A stretch of DNA of 64,000 nucleotides from Streptomyces sp. AC555_RSS877 (GTDB taxonomy: Bacteria; Actinomycetota; Actinomycetes; Streptomycetales; Streptomycetaceae). The stretch lies in assembly GCF_019049245.1 (NCBI RefSeq), contig NZ_JAGMUK010000052.1:29185-93184 (forward strand), written 5' to 3'. Position numbers and translations under genes: made by a program. The notes below the pieces were generated by a model that searched no databases, was not told the DNA's origin, and saw only the letters and a program-made list of their open reading frames with translations. Of the stretch, positions 8,986 through 18,260 are shown in pieces (the first letter of the stretch is position 1; every line of letters starts with the position of its first letter).

Positions 8986-11231
8986 CAGGCCCACTCCACC
9001 GTCAGGAACCCGGTCCCGGCCCGGGCCCGCACCTCGCGCTCGCCCACGGCAAGCCCCCAGGGCGCGGCGGGGTCATCGCACGACGCCCGCAGCAGATCCC
9101 CTTCGCGTACGACGGTGAAGGTCACGTCCCCGACCTCTACCGTCACCTGGTCGCCCCGCTCCAGGCTGTACGCCCGCAGCGTGACCCCGTCGGCATGGTC
9201 GTAGTCGGGCCGGTCGGCCACCGCGCCCACCGGGATCACCGCGCCGGGCCGCACGAGGAGCGGCACGCTGGAGAAGTCGTGGCGCTCGCGCACCCAGCGC
9301 GGCCCCGTCACCGTCTCCCCGGTCACGAAGTGGGTCCAGGTGCCCTCGGGGACGTAGTAGGAGACGTCCCCCTCGTCGGAGAACACAGGCGCGACCAGCA
9401 GGTCCGGGCCGAGCATGTACTGCCGTTCCAGATGCGCGCACCCCGGGTCGTCCGGGAACTCCAGGACCATCGCGCGCATCACCGGCAGGCCCTCGGTGTG
9501 GGCGGTGCGCGCGGCCTCGTACAGGTACGGCATGAGCCGCAGCTTCAGCCGGGTGAAGTGCCGCAGGACGTCGACCGACTCCTCGTCGAACAGCCACGGC
9601 ACCCGGTAGGAGGAGCTGCCGTGCAGGCGGCTGTGGGAGGACAGCAGCCCGAAGGCCAGCCAGCGTTTGAAGAGCGCCGGGGTCGGCGTGCCCTCGAAGC
9701 CGCCGATGTCGTGGCTCCAGAAGCCGAAGCCGGACAGCCCCAGGGACAGGCCTCCGCGCAACGATTCCGCCATCGACTCGTACGTCGACTCGCAGTCGCC
9801 GCCCCAGTGGACCGGGAACTTCTGGCTGCCCGCCGTCGCCGAGCGGGCGAAGACGACCGCCTCCTCCTCGCCCCGGTGCTTGCGCAGCACGTCGAAGACA
9901 GTGCGGTTGTAGAGGTAGGTGTAGTAGTTGTGCATCCGCTCCGGGTCGGAGCCGTCGGACCAGGCCACGTCGAGGGGCACCCGCTCGCCGAAGTCGGTCT
10001 TGAAGCAGTCGACGCCCTGGGCGAGCAGCGCCTCCAGCTTGGAGGCGTACCACTCGCGGGCCGCCGGGCTGGTGAAGTCGACCAGTGCCATGCCGGGCTG
10101 CCACAGGTCCCACTGCCACACGCTGCCGTCCGGCCGCTTCAGCAGGTGTCCCAGTGCCTTGCCCTCCGCGAACAGGGGGGAGCGCTGGGCGATGTACGGG
10201 TTGATCCACGCGGACACCCGCAGGCCCCGCGCGTGCAGCCGCGCCAGCATTCCCTCCGGGTCGGGGAACACCCGCGGGTCCCACTGGAAGTCGCACCAGT
10301 TGAACTCGCGCATCCAGAAGCAGTCGAAGTGGAAGACGGACAGCGGCAGTTCGCGCTCGCGCATGCCCTCGATGAAGGAGGTGACGGTCTCCTCGTCGTA
10401 CGACGTGGTGAACGAGGTCGACAGCCACAGGCCGAAGGACCAGGGCGGCGGGAGGGCCGGGCGGCCGGTGAGAGCGGTGTACTTGCGCAGGATGTCCTTC
10501 GGGGTCGGCCCGTAGATGACGTAGTACGTCAACTGCTGGGTCTCGGCGCTGAACTGCACCCGCGAGACGACCTCCGAGCCGACTTCGAAGGCCACCTTGC
10601 CCGGGTGGTCGACGAAGACGCCGTAGCCCGCGTCCGTCAGGTAGAAGGGCACGTTCTTGTACGCCTGCTCGGTCGCCGTGCCGCCGTCGGCGTTCCAGAT
10701 GTCGACGACCTGGCCGTTCTTCACCAGGGGGCCGAAGCGTTCACCTAGGCCGTAGACCGAGGTCCCCACACGGAGGTTGAGCTGTTCGCGCAGGTAGTGC
10801 CCCGAGGCGTCCCGCATGATGCCCATGCCCTTGGTGGCGCTGGAGGTGAGGACGCGGCCGTGGGCGAGGAAGTCGACGTGCCAGGAGCCGGTGCGGGCCA
10901 CCCGGACCGAGAGCGCGCCGGAGGTCAGGGTCGCGTGCTCGTCGTCGTACGCCACCTGCGGCGGGACGTCCTCGGTGGCGACCTCGAACTCCGGTCCGTG
11001 CGGCTGCTCGCCGTCGAAGTGGGTGAAGGTGACGCCGATGACGTCGGGCATCGGCGCGTGGGCGCTGATCGTCACGACCGGTCCCTTCAGCAGGTCGCCG
11101 CGGTGGCGGATGGGCTGGGTCGGCGCGTGGATCTCCAGCGTGCCGTCCTGCGCGGTGACGTCGAGCACCTCGACCGGATAGGCCGCGGTGACACCCTCGC
11201 GCAGCAGCCAGTAGCCGTCGGTGAACTTCAT
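8985..11231 (-). CDS. GH31 alpha-xylosidase (YicI type)
   Basis: This retaining glycosidase removes alpha-linked xylose, for example from xyloglucan oligosaccharides. The 748-residue protein starts MKFTDGYWLLREG, typical of YicI/XylS. It has the nucleophile motif FKTDFGERVP and the acid/base motif HWGGDCEST. No signal peptide is present, so it acts in the cytoplasm on imported sugar. The start is the ATG at 11231, preceded by AAGGAA; the reading frame is open far upstream but that part overlaps the permease gene in another frame. It lies 11 nt after the second permease gene, and its stop overlaps the LacI start. Confidence 0.93.
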   Translation of the reverse strand: MKFTDGYWLLREGVTAAYPVEVLDVTAQDGTLEIHAPTQPIRHRGDLLKGPVVTISAHAPMPDVIGVTFTHFDGEQPHGPEFEVATEDVPPQVAYDDEHATLTSGALSVRVARTGSWHVDFLAHGRVLTSSATKGMGIMRDASGHYLREQLNLRVGTSVYGLGERFGPLVKNGQVVDIWNADGGTATEQAYKNVPFYLTDAGYGVFVDHPGKVAFEVGSEVVSRVQFSAETQQLTYYVIYGPTPKDILRKYTALTGRPALPPPWSFGLWLSTSFTTSYDEETVTSFIEGMRERELPLSVFHFDCFWMREFNWCDFQWDPRVFPDPEGMLARLHARGLRVSAWINPYIAQRSPLFAEGKALGHLLKRPDGSVWQWDLWQPGMALVDFTSPAAREWYASKLEALLAQGVDCFKTDFGERVPLDVAWSDGSDPERMHNYYTYLYNRTVFDVLRKHRGEEEAVVFARSATAGSQKFPVHWGGDCESTYESMAESLRGGLSLGLSGFGFWSHDIGGFEGTPTPALFKRWLAFGLLSSHSRLHGSSSYRVPWLFDEESVDVLRHFTRLKLRLMPYLYEAARTAHTEGLPVMRAMVLEFPDDPGCAHLERQYMLGPDLLVAPVFSDEGDVSYYVPEGTWTHFVTGETVTGPRWVRERHDFSSVPLLVRPGAVIPVGAVADRPDYDHADGVTLRAYSLERGDQVTVEVGDVTFTVVREGDLLRASCDDPAAPWGLAVGEREVRARAGTGFLTVEWA

Positions 11232-11242
11232 GTGGGGGTTCC

Positions 11243-12067
11243 TTACTTCACGGCACCGACGGCGATGCCGCGGGTGAGGGTTCGCTGGAAGACGAGGAAG
11301 AAGACCAGGGCGGGCAGGACGCCGAGGAGGGCGGCGGCGTTGGTCATCGTGGCGTCCATCAGGCGCTGGCCCTGGAGGACGCCGAGGGCCACCGACACGG
11401 TCTGGTTGTCGTTGGAGATCAGCATGACCAGGGGGAGCAGGAACTCGTTCCAGGTCCAGATGAAGAAGAAGACCAGGAGCACGCCGATGGTCGGACGGCT
11501 GACCGGGACGACGATCCGCCACAGCACCTGCCACTTGTTCGCGCCGTCGATGCGGGCGGCCTCGATGATCTCGCGGGGGAACTGGCCGAGGACCGAGGAG
11601 AGCAGATACGTGCCGAAGGCCGCCTGGATCACCGTGAACACGATGATCACGCTCAGCCTGGTGTCGTAGAGGCCGGCCTCCTTGCTGAGGTAGTAGACCG
11701 GGTAGACCAGCGCCTCCTGCGGCAGCATGTTCGCGAGGACGAAGAAGGCGAGCACCCAGGTGCGGCCCTTGATGCGGCCGATGCCGATCGCGTACGCGTT
11801 CAGGACGGACAGGACGACCGCCAGGACCGCCACCGATCCGCTGATCAGCACCGAGTTGACCAGCTTCTGGCCGAAGTCCACGCGCTCCCAGAAGTCCTTG
11901 ACGCCGTCGACGTAGAGGCCCTCGGGGAGGCTGAGGGGGCCGTTCTGGGCGTACTCCGCAGGGGACTTGAACGCGTTGATCGTGACGATCGCGAACGGGA
12001 CCACCATGAACAGGGCCGCTATGCACAGGGCCACGAGCACCGGGTAGCGGCGGAACGCGGTCGTCAT
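11243..12067 (-). CDS. Sugar ABC transporter permease (MalG type)
   Basis: This 274-residue inner-membrane permease is of the MalG family, with about six helices and the EAA loop EAARIDGANKWQVLWRIVVP that contacts the ATPase. It pairs with the upstream MalF-type permease, whose stop codon it overlaps (ATGA), and with the binding protein. No ATPase gene is in the operon. In Streptomyces the shared ATPase MsiK usually serves such systems (family knowledge). Confidence 0.93.
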   Translation of the reverse strand: MTTAFRRYPVLVALCIAALFMVVPFAIVTINAFKSPAEYAQNGPLSLPEGLYVDGVKDFWERVDFGQKLVNSVLISGSVAVLAVVLSVLNAYAIGIGRIKGRTWVLAFFVLANMLPQEALVYPVYYLSKEAGLYDTRLSVIIVFTVIQAAFGTYLLSSVLGQFPREIIEAARIDGANKWQVLWRIVVPVSRPTIGVLLVFFFIWTWNEFLLPLVMLISNDNQTVSVALGVLQGQRLMDATMTNAAALLGVLPALVFFLVFQRTLTRGIAVGAVK

Positions 12068-13032
12068 GCGCGAATCCCCTCCTCTTCGTCCTCGGCGCGG
12101 GTCTGGAGCTTCAGGCCGATCAGGGAGAGGGCGAGGATGATCACGGTGAGCACGGTGGAGATCGCGGCGCCGTAGCCGACCTGCGTCTTCTCGAAGAACG
12201 TGGTGAAGGAGAAGTAGGAGGGGACGTTCGTCGCGCCGCCCGGGCCGCCCTTCGTCAGGACGTACACCGCGCCGAACACCTTGAGCGCGGCGATCGAGCA
12301 CCAGGTGAGGACGACGTAGATCTCCGGGCGGATCTGCGGCAGCGTGATGTGCCAGAAGCGGCGCCACCAGCCGGCGCCGTCCAGCTCGGCCGCCTCGTAC
12401 AGCTGGGGGTCGACGCGTTGCAGGCCCGCCATGAAGACGACCAGGGGGAAGCCGAGCTGGACCCAGACCATCACGCCCATGACGCTGTAGAGCGCGAGGT
12501 CCGGGTCGCCGAGCCAGTCCTGCTGCCAGGACGACAGGCCTACGGCTGCGAGGAGTTCGTTGAGGGTGCCGTTGTCCGGCGCGAGGATCCAGCTCCAGAC
12601 GATGCCGGCGACCGCGATCGGCAGCACCTGGGGGAGGTAGAAGCAGGCCCGGAGGACCGCCGTGATCCTGCTGCCGAAGTGCTTGCCGACGTAGTCGAAC
12701 AGGGCGGCGGCGAGGACGAGCCCGATCACCGTCGGGGCGGCCGCCATCGCGACGACCATGAACAGGCTGTGCCGGAAGGACGCCCAGAACTCGGAGTCGT
12801 CCAGCAGCTCGCGGTAGTTGGCGAGCCCGGTCCAGTCGGGGGAGCCCACGCCCTCCCAGTCGGTGAAGCTCACGCCCGTGTTCATCAGGAACGGGACGAC
12901 GATGACGGCCAGGAAGGCGAGGGCGCCGGGGAGCAGGAACAGGGCGTACGAGTCGCGGGGGCGGCGGTTCGGGTGGCCGGTGCGGTCCTGCTTGCCGGTC
13001 ACCCGCTCGCCGCGTTCGACGGTGACCGTCAT
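12064..13032 (-). CDS. Sugar ABC transporter permease (MalF type)
   Basis: This 322-residue permease has an N-terminal cytoplasmic segment, six or so membrane helices and the EAA loop EAAELDGAGWWRRFWHITLP. It is the first of the two permeases and overlaps the binding-protein gene by ATGA. By context it imports xylosylated oligosaccharides for the GH31 enzyme. Confidence 0.93.
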   Translation of the reverse strand: MTVTVERGERVTGKQDRTGHPNRRPRDSYALFLLPGALAFLAVIVVPFLMNTGVSFTDWEGVGSPDWTGLANYRELLDDSEFWASFRHSLFMVVAMAAAPTVIGLVLAAALFDYVGKHFGSRITAVLRACFYLPQVLPIAVAGIVWSWILAPDNGTLNELLAAVGLSSWQQDWLGDPDLALYSVMGVMVWVQLGFPLVVFMAGLQRVDPQLYEAAELDGAGWWRRFWHITLPQIRPEIYVVLTWCSIAALKVFGAVYVLTKGGPGGATNVPSYFSFTTFFEKTQVGYGAAISTVLTVIILALSLIGLKLQTRAEDEEEGIRA

Positions 13033-14324
13033 TGCTTCGGCGCGTCCTTGTCGTACGCCTTCTGCAACGCGTCCAGGTAGTCGTCCGGTGTCGCGCTGCC
13101 CGTCATCAGCTTCTGTGTCTCGGAGACGAGGACGTCGTAGAACCCGGCGACCGGCCAGTCGGGGTAGAAGGCGAGGCCGTCGCGCTCGGAGAGGGTGTTG
13201 AAGTTGCCGATGAGGGTCTTGGACTGGGGGTCGGTGATGGCGCTCGCGTCCGCCGCGACCGGGACGCCGCCCTTGTTGCCGAGCAGGTTCTGGATCTTCT
13301 TCGACATGGTGATGTCGATGAAGTCGTAGGCGAGGTCCTTGTTCTCGGCGCCCTTGGGGACGACCCAGAGGTTGCCGCCGGAGCCGAGGGTGAGGTTCGA
13401 GCCGGGCCACAGGAACGTGCCCCAGTCGAACGTCGCCTCGTCCTGGAAGCGGCCGTACCACCAGCTGCCGGAGAACAGGATCGGCGACTTGCCCTGGAGG
13501 AAGGAGACGCCGGTCTGCTCCGCGTTCGCGCCGGTGGACGACTTGCCGACGTAGCCCTTCTTCACCCAGTCGGCGAAGGTCTCGGCGGCGTACGTCCAGG
13601 CGGCGTCGTGGAAGTCGACCTTGCCCTTGTACAGCTCGAAGGCGTCCACCCAGGCGCGGTCCGCCTTCGACAGGGCCAGCTGGTAGACGTACTGGTGGGC
13701 CGGATACTCGGCGCCGCCGTTGGCGAGGGGGGTGATGCCCTCGGCGGTGAACTTGTCCATCGCGGCGGTCAGTTCGTCGAACGTCTTCGGCTCGGCGATC
13801 CCGTGCTCGGCGAAGAGGTCCTTGTTGTAGAAGACCATCGTGTACTCGGCGTAGTTGGGCACGCCGTACCACTTGCCGGAGCCCATCACGCCGTTCGGGT
13901 CGTAGAGGCTGGTGGTACGGACGCCCGGGCCGATCTTCTTGTCCCAGCCGCGCTTCGTCGCCTCGGCGGTGAGGTCCGTCAGGAGTCCCTGCCGGGAGAG
14001 CAGACCCGCCGTCGCGTTGCCCTTGTTGTACTCCATGAGGTCGGGCGCGTCCGAGGAGTTGAGGACCATCTGCGCGGTCTTCTGCATCTGGGCGAAGCTC
14101 TTCTCCTCGTACTCCACCTGCACGCCCGGGTGCTTGGCCTCGAACTCCTCGACCGCCTCCGCCCAGGCCTGGCCCATCGCGCTGTTCGGGGCCTCGTAGT
14201 GCCAGAGCTTGAGCGTCTTCCCGTCGGAGGAGCCACTGTCCGAGCCTCCGCAGGAGGTCAGGAGCAGGGCTCCGCTCAGGGCCGCCGCGGCCAGGGCGGT
14301 CACACGCCTTCGTGCCGTCAACAT
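13029..14324 (-). CDS. Sugar-binding lipoprotein of the xylosidase ABC system
   Basis: This is a 431-residue extracellular solute-binding protein (family 1). The signal peptide ends in the lipobox LLTSC, so it is anchored as a lipoprotein. It is the first gene of the operon and captures the sugar for the two permeases. The protein includes the conserved LWHYE start of the first lobe. Transcription starts from a promoter covered by the LacI-type operator about 70-90 bp upstream. Confidence 0.92.
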   Translation of the reverse strand: MLTARRRVTALAAAALSGALLLTSCGGSDSGSSDGKTLKLWHYEAPNSAMGQAWAEAVEEFEAKHPGVQVEYEEKSFAQMQKTAQMVLNSSDAPDLMEYNKGNATAGLLSRQGLLTDLTAEATKRGWDKKIGPGVRTTSLYDPNGVMGSGKWYGVPNYAEYTMVFYNKDLFAEHGIAEPKTFDELTAAMDKFTAEGITPLANGGAEYPAHQYVYQLALSKADRAWVDAFELYKGKVDFHDAAWTYAAETFADWVKKGYVGKSSTGANAEQTGVSFLQGKSPILFSGSWWYGRFQDEATFDWGTFLWPGSNLTLGSGGNLWVVPKGAENKDLAYDFIDITMSKKIQNLLGNKGGVPVAADASAITDPQSKTLIGNFNTLSERDGLAFYPDWPVAGFYDVLVSETQKLMTGSATPDDYLDALQKAYDKDAPKQ

Positions 14325-14395
14325 CCAGTGCCTCCCAGGGAGTCGGCTGGGTATCCGGCGTCACGCTGTGTTCATCGATTCGATTCGATGCGTGA

Positions 14396-14447
14396 CGTCG
14401 AAGCGCTTCGACGGGCGAAGGTATGTTGGCGACTGCGAGAGCGTCAA
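14396..14447 (-). promoter_or_regulatory. Promoter and LacI operator of the xylosidase operon
   Basis: Read on the minus strand: TTGACG (14447-14442), 18-bp spacer, TACCTT (14423-14418). A perfect 18-bp palindrome CGTCGAAGCGCTTCGACG (14413-14396) covers the expected start point. The central GAAGCGCTTC is typical of LacI-family operators. The -35 overlaps the stop codon of the upstream MFS gene. A weaker CATCGA/TCGATG repeat lies further downstream toward the binding-protein gene. Confidence 0.8.
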
Positions 14448-15748
14448 TGGGTTGCGCGGGATCGGCGGAAGCGATTCGACGGATCGACCGAGAAGAGGGT
14501 GATCATCAGCGCCACCGCCGCCGCCGCGACCGGCACCCCGAACCCCGCCGGGGCCGAGGCGTGTTCCGCCAGCCAGCCGCCGAGGGCGCTGCCGGCGGCG
14601 ATCCCGCCGAGCAGGCCGGTCACCGCGAGGGTCATGCCCTCGTTGATCCGGCCCTCCGGTGTCCGTTCCTGGATCAGGGTCATGCCGGTGACCATCGTGG
14701 GGGCCGTCGCCATCCCGGCGCCCAGCAGCGCGCCCGCCAGGGCGAGGAGCGAGCCGGTCAGGGCAGCGGCGAGCAGGGGCAGCGTGAGCAGCGCGGTCAT
14801 GACGGCGACGCACCACGGGTAGCGGTTCGCCGCGGGCCCGGCCGGCTTCACCGCCCCGTACAGCAGGCCCGCCGCGCACGAACCGGCCGCCTGGAGGGCG
14901 AGTACCGCGCCGGCCGCCGAGCGGTGCCCCTGTGCGTCCGCGTAGGCGATCGTGACGACCTCCATCGCCCCGAACACCACGCCCATGGCGAGACACACGG
15001 ACAGCAGCGGGGGCATGCCGGGCGCGCGGAACAGCGCCGTGGCCCTCGTCGGCGCCCGCTGCGTCACCGGCGGCTCCGTGGAGCGCTGCGCGGCGAACAG
15101 CAGCATGCCCGTCACCAGCAGCACCACACCCGCCAGCGTGCCCGCCTCCGGGAAGAGCGTCCCGCACAGGAAGGCCGCGAGCACCGGGCCCAGCATGAAA
15201 CACAGCTCGTCCACGGCCTGCTCGAAGGAGTTCGCGGTGTGCAGCGCCCCGTGGTCGCCCTTCAGCAGGTGGGCCCAGCGGGCGCGGGACATGCCGCCGA
15301 GGTTGGGGGTCGTGGCGGTGGCGGCGTAGGAGGCGAAGAGGGTCCAGGCGGGGGCCCCGTGCCGTACGCACAGCAGTAGCGAGAGCGAGCCCAGGGCGGC
15401 GAGCAGGGTGGCGGGTACGGCGATCCGCGCCTGCCCGTACCGGTCGACGAGCCGCGCGGTCCACGGGGCGACCACCGCGGTCGCGGCGAGTCCGGTGGCG
15501 ACGACGGCTCCGGCGAGGGCGTACGAGCCCCGCGCACCGGCGATCATGAGGACCGCGCTCACGCCGAACATGCCCATCGGGACGCGGGCCAGCAGGTTCC
15601 CGACGGTGAAGGCGCGGGTGCCGGGGACGGTGAACAGGCGTCGGTAGGGGCCGGGGTCCTTGGTGGTACGGGGGCTGAAGTCGACGGCGACGAGGGTGTC
15701 GGCGGTGACGGTGTAGAGGGGCGTGTTCCTCGGGGTCGGTTGCGGCAT
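14444..15748 (-). CDS. MFS transporter
   Basis: This 434-residue major facilitator protein has about 12 hydrophobic segments and the loop motif VDRYGQAR between helices 2 and 3. It is probably an exporter, but the substrate cannot be read from the sequence. It is divergent from a LysR gene with a T-N11-A inverted repeat between them, which suggests direct control by that regulator. The ATG at 15748 is the best-supported start, with GGTGA upstream. Its 3' end carries the -35 of the next operon. Confidence 0.85.
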   Translation of the reverse strand: MPQPTPRNTPLYTVTADTLVAVDFSPRTTKDPGPYRRLFTVPGTRAFTVGNLLARVPMGMFGVSAVLMIAGARGSYALAGAVVATGLAATAVVAPWTARLVDRYGQARIAVPATLLAALGSLSLLLCVRHGAPAWTLFASYAATATTPNLGGMSRARWAHLLKGDHGALHTANSFEQAVDELCFMLGPVLAAFLCGTLFPEAGTLAGVVLLVTGMLLFAAQRSTEPPVTQRAPTRATALFRAPGMPPLLSVCLAMGVVFGAMEVVTIAYADAQGHRSAAGAVLALQAAGSCAAGLLYGAVKPAGPAANRYPWCVAVMTALLTLPLLAAALTGSLLALAGALLGAGMATAPTMVTGMTLIQERTPEGRINEGMTLAVTGLLGGIAAGSALGGWLAEHASAPAGFGVPVAAAAVALMITLFSVDPSNRFRRSRATH

Positions 15749-15818
15749 GGGTTCACCGTCGCCCGCGGCCGATCAAGGGGTCCAACACCTTCTCCGCACC
15801 CATTGACGCACCCGTGTT

Positions 15819-15841
15819 GTGAATACGCCGTACCGATTCAC
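15819..15841. promoter_or_regulatory. LysR-type T-N11-A operator
   Basis: GTGAAT-N11-ATTCAC is a perfect inverted repeat with the T-N11-A core of LysR regulators, placed between the divergent MFS and LysR genes. A -10-like TAGGTT at 15854-15859 precedes the LysR ATG by 6 nt, so that mRNA may be leaderless. Confidence 0.65.
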
Positions 15842-15865
15842 GCACCCCGGTTGTAGGTTCCGCCC

Positions 15866-16840
15866 ATGTCCGCCACCGGCCACCACCTCGACCCCCGTCT
15901 CCTCCGCGCCTTCCTCACGGTCGCCGAGGAGCTGCACTTCACACGCGCCGCGGCCCGGCTCTACGTCGCCCAGCAGGCGCTCAGCCGGGACGTACGGCGC
16001 CTGGAGCGGGACCTCGGGGCCGAGCTGTTCGTCCGGACCACCCGGCAGGTGACCCTGACGGCCGACGGCGAGCGACTGGTGCCGTACGCCCGCCGGGCGC
16101 TCCAGGCGCAGGACGAGCTGCTGGCCGCCTTCGGGCAGGCCCGGCCCCTGCTCGTGGATCTGAACTCGCCGGGTCTGGCCACCGGCCGCCGGGTCCTGCA
16201 CCGGGCCCGGGAACTCGCCCCCGAGCTGGAGCTGATGGCCCGCTACGAGAGCGGTCTGACCCATGCCGCGGGCGAGCTGCTGGCGGGGCGGCTGGACGCC
16301 TCCTTCGGGCGGTTCGCCGGCCTCGACCCGGCGCTGCGGTCGGGCCTCGCCCACCAGCCCGTGCGCTACGAGCCGATGGCGGTCCTCCTGCCCGAGGACC
16401 ACCCGCTGGCGGCGCTGGAGGCGGTGCCGCTCGACGCGCTCGCCGGGGAGTGCGTGTACGCGGGCGCCGGCAACCCGCGTACGCCGGAGTGGACGGACCT
16501 CGCGCGCCGGCTCTTCGCGGGGCGCGGCATCGAGGTCGCACCTCCCGTGCCGCTCGCCGTCGGGGACGAGGAGTTCCAGCGGATCATGGCGAAGACGCGG
16601 AACCCGATCCTCGTTGTGGTGGATTTTCCGGCCATGCCGGTGACTGTTTTGCGTCCCTTGGTTGATCCCATTCCTTTGTCAGCCGTGTCGTTGGTGTGGC
16701 GAAAGGGGCTGGTGCACCCGGGATTTGACGCTCTGCGCCGGTCTGTGGTCGAACTCTCTGTCGAGCTGGGATGGCTGCGGCGACCTGCGGAGGGATGGAT
16801 TCCAGCCAGTGACGTGCACCTGATGAGTGTCAACAATTGA
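15866..16840 (+). CDS. LysR-family transcriptional regulator
   Basis: The 324-residue regulator has an N-terminal winged helix (LRAFLTVAEELHFTRAAARL then QQALSRDVRRLE) and a C-terminal effector-binding domain. It probably controls itself and the divergent MFS transporter through the T-N11-A box at 15819-15841. The effector is unknown. Downstream is the matAB locus, but a 150-bp gap separates them. Confidence 0.92.
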   Translation: MSATGHHLDPRLLRAFLTVAEELHFTRAAARLYVAQQALSRDVRRLERDLGAELFVRTTRQVTLTADGERLVPYARRALQAQDELLAAFGQARPLLVDLNSPGLATGRRVLHRARELAPELELMARYESGLTHAAGELLAGRLDASFGRFAGLDPALRSGLAHQPVRYEPMAVLLPEDHPLAALEAVPLDALAGECVYAGAGNPRTPEWTDLARRLFAGRGIEVAPPVPLAVGDEEFQRIMAKTRNPILVVVDFPAMPVTVLRPLVDPIPLSAVSLVWRKGLVHPGFDALRRSVVELSVELGWLRRPAEGWIPASDVHLMSVNN

Positions 16841-16992
16841 GCACCTGGCAAGCACGAAACCTCCTTGTGCGCTACATTCTTGCCCTGAGCACAGTGTGAT
16901 AAAGGGGGCGCTCGGACCGGGTGGGGGCTCGGTTCCGACGACGGGTGCTCGGGTCGTACTCGCACCCGGAACTGTCCCGTGGGGGGATGTGC

Positions 16993-18111
16993 GTGCACGT
17001 GAAGAAGTGGCGGGAAGACGCCCAACCGGAATGGCCCGAGGTCACCTCGGCCGGAGACCCTTCGGTTGCGGGGGAAGGCGCTCAGGCGTTCCCGGAGACC
17101 ATCGGAGCCGGATTCCCGAGAGGAACCGGAATCCCGGCCGGGGCCGACCGTGCCCCCGTCGGAGCCGACGCGACCGCGAAACCGGGCAGAGCCGGAGGGC
17201 CGCTCCCGGATGGCGTCCGGGCCGACGGAACCGACGCCACGCCGTCGACGGCCGAGATCTGGAGCCGTCCGGAGGCAGCCGTCCGGACCACCGCCGTCCG
17301 TGACCCGTGGGAAGAGGCCGGCGCGTCGGGTTTTGGCCAAGAGCCGGGCGACGGCAGCGATCCTGCTCACGACCCGCACGAGGTGACCGTCCAACTCGAC
17401 GGCATAGGGCAGCAGTTGGAAGACCTGCTGGTACGGCAGGCCAAGGGCGGCGATCCCGGTGCCGACCCGGCCGCAGGGGACGGCTCCGACGGGCCGGTGT
17501 TCGTCGACGAGTCGGGCCGCCGCAGCCGCCGCTACCGCCGCATCGGCATCGCCGCCGGCACGGCCTGCGCGGTCTACGCCGTCGTCATCGTCGCCACGCT
17601 GCTGTCCGGCAACTCCAACGCACCCTGGCTGCCCGTCCCGGGCCAGCAGGAGGGCCAGCCGGCCGGCAAGATCGACACCTCGCCGCTGCCCGCCGAGTCG
17701 GCGCCGCCCTCCGGCAGGGCCGGCGTCTCGCCGGGACCCGTTCCGACGGTCGGCAACGGCACGGCCCCGGCCCCGGGCGCCAGTGCCACCGCACCGGGGG
17801 CCACCGGCCGCCCCGGCGCGTCCGCCGACGCCTCGCCGAGCCCGACGGCCACCGCCCCGGGCCCGGGCACCGGGTCGACCCCGGCCAATCCGACGCCGAC
17901 GACGGATGCGCCGGTCACCACCCCGCCGCCCGACCCGACACCGACGGACCCCGGCCCCACGGCCACCCCGACCGAGACCACGGGCGCCGGCGACACCGGC
18001 GGTCCCGGCACCGGCACGGTGGCCGACGGACCGAGCGATCCCACCCCGATCGCCACGGAGCCGAACGGCACCGAGCCCGCACCCTCCCCGTCGGCGCAGG
18101 CCGTTCTCTGA
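16993..18111 (+). CDS. matA: MatA-like membrane protein of the exopolysaccharide locus
   Basis: Position directly upstream of a deacetylase-glycosyltransferase fusion matches matA of the S. coelicolor/lividans mycelial aggregation locus (established for matAB). The product is about 372 residues: a long polar N-terminus (about 1-190), one membrane helix (about 200-222, IGIAAGTACAVYAVVIVATL), then an extracytoplasmic Pro/Thr/Ala-rich region. No enzyme motif is visible, so a structural or assembly role is likely (inference). Starts at ATG 16987, GTG 16993 or GTG 16999 are possible; 16993 is best spaced from GGGGGG at 16981-16986. Confidence 0.78.
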   Translation: MHVKKWREDAQPEWPEVTSAGDPSVAGEGAQAFPETIGAGFPRGTGIPAGADRAPVGADATAKPGRAGGPLPDGVRADGTDATPSTAEIWSRPEAAVRTTAVRDPWEEAGASGFGQEPGDGSDPAHDPHEVTVQLDGIGQQLEDLLVRQAKGGDPGADPAAGDGSDGPVFVDESGRRSRRYRRIGIAAGTACAVYAVVIVATLLSGNSNAPWLPVPGQQEGQPAGKIDTSPLPAESAPPSGRAGVSPGPVPTVGNGTAPAPGASATAPGATGRPGASADASPSPTATAPGPGTGSTPANPTPTTDAPVTTPPPDPTPTDPGPTATPTETTGAGDTGGPGTGTVADGPSDPTPIATEPNGTEPAPSPSAQAVL

Positions 18112-18125
18112 GGGGCGGCGCCGGG

Positions 18126-18220
18126 AGGTCCTCCTCGCGAGGACCTGTCGGCGCGCCCCGTCTCCCGGCGCACACCCCGCTCGTGTGCGCCTCCTCCTGA
18201 TGCACTTCCTCCTGATGCAC
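18126..18220 (+). promoter_or_regulatory. matA-matB intergenic hairpin and direct repeat
   Basis: The 149-bp gap holds an 8-bp hairpin (18126-18133 with 18139-18146, loop CTCGC) and then a tandem direct repeat TCCTCCTGATGCAC (18192-18205 and 18207-18220). The hairpin lacks a T run. The layout suggests that matB is partly uncoupled from matA. Confidence 0.4.
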
Positions 18221-18260
18221 ATCCACCGATGGCATCCCCGTCCCCGGAGCACAACCACTG

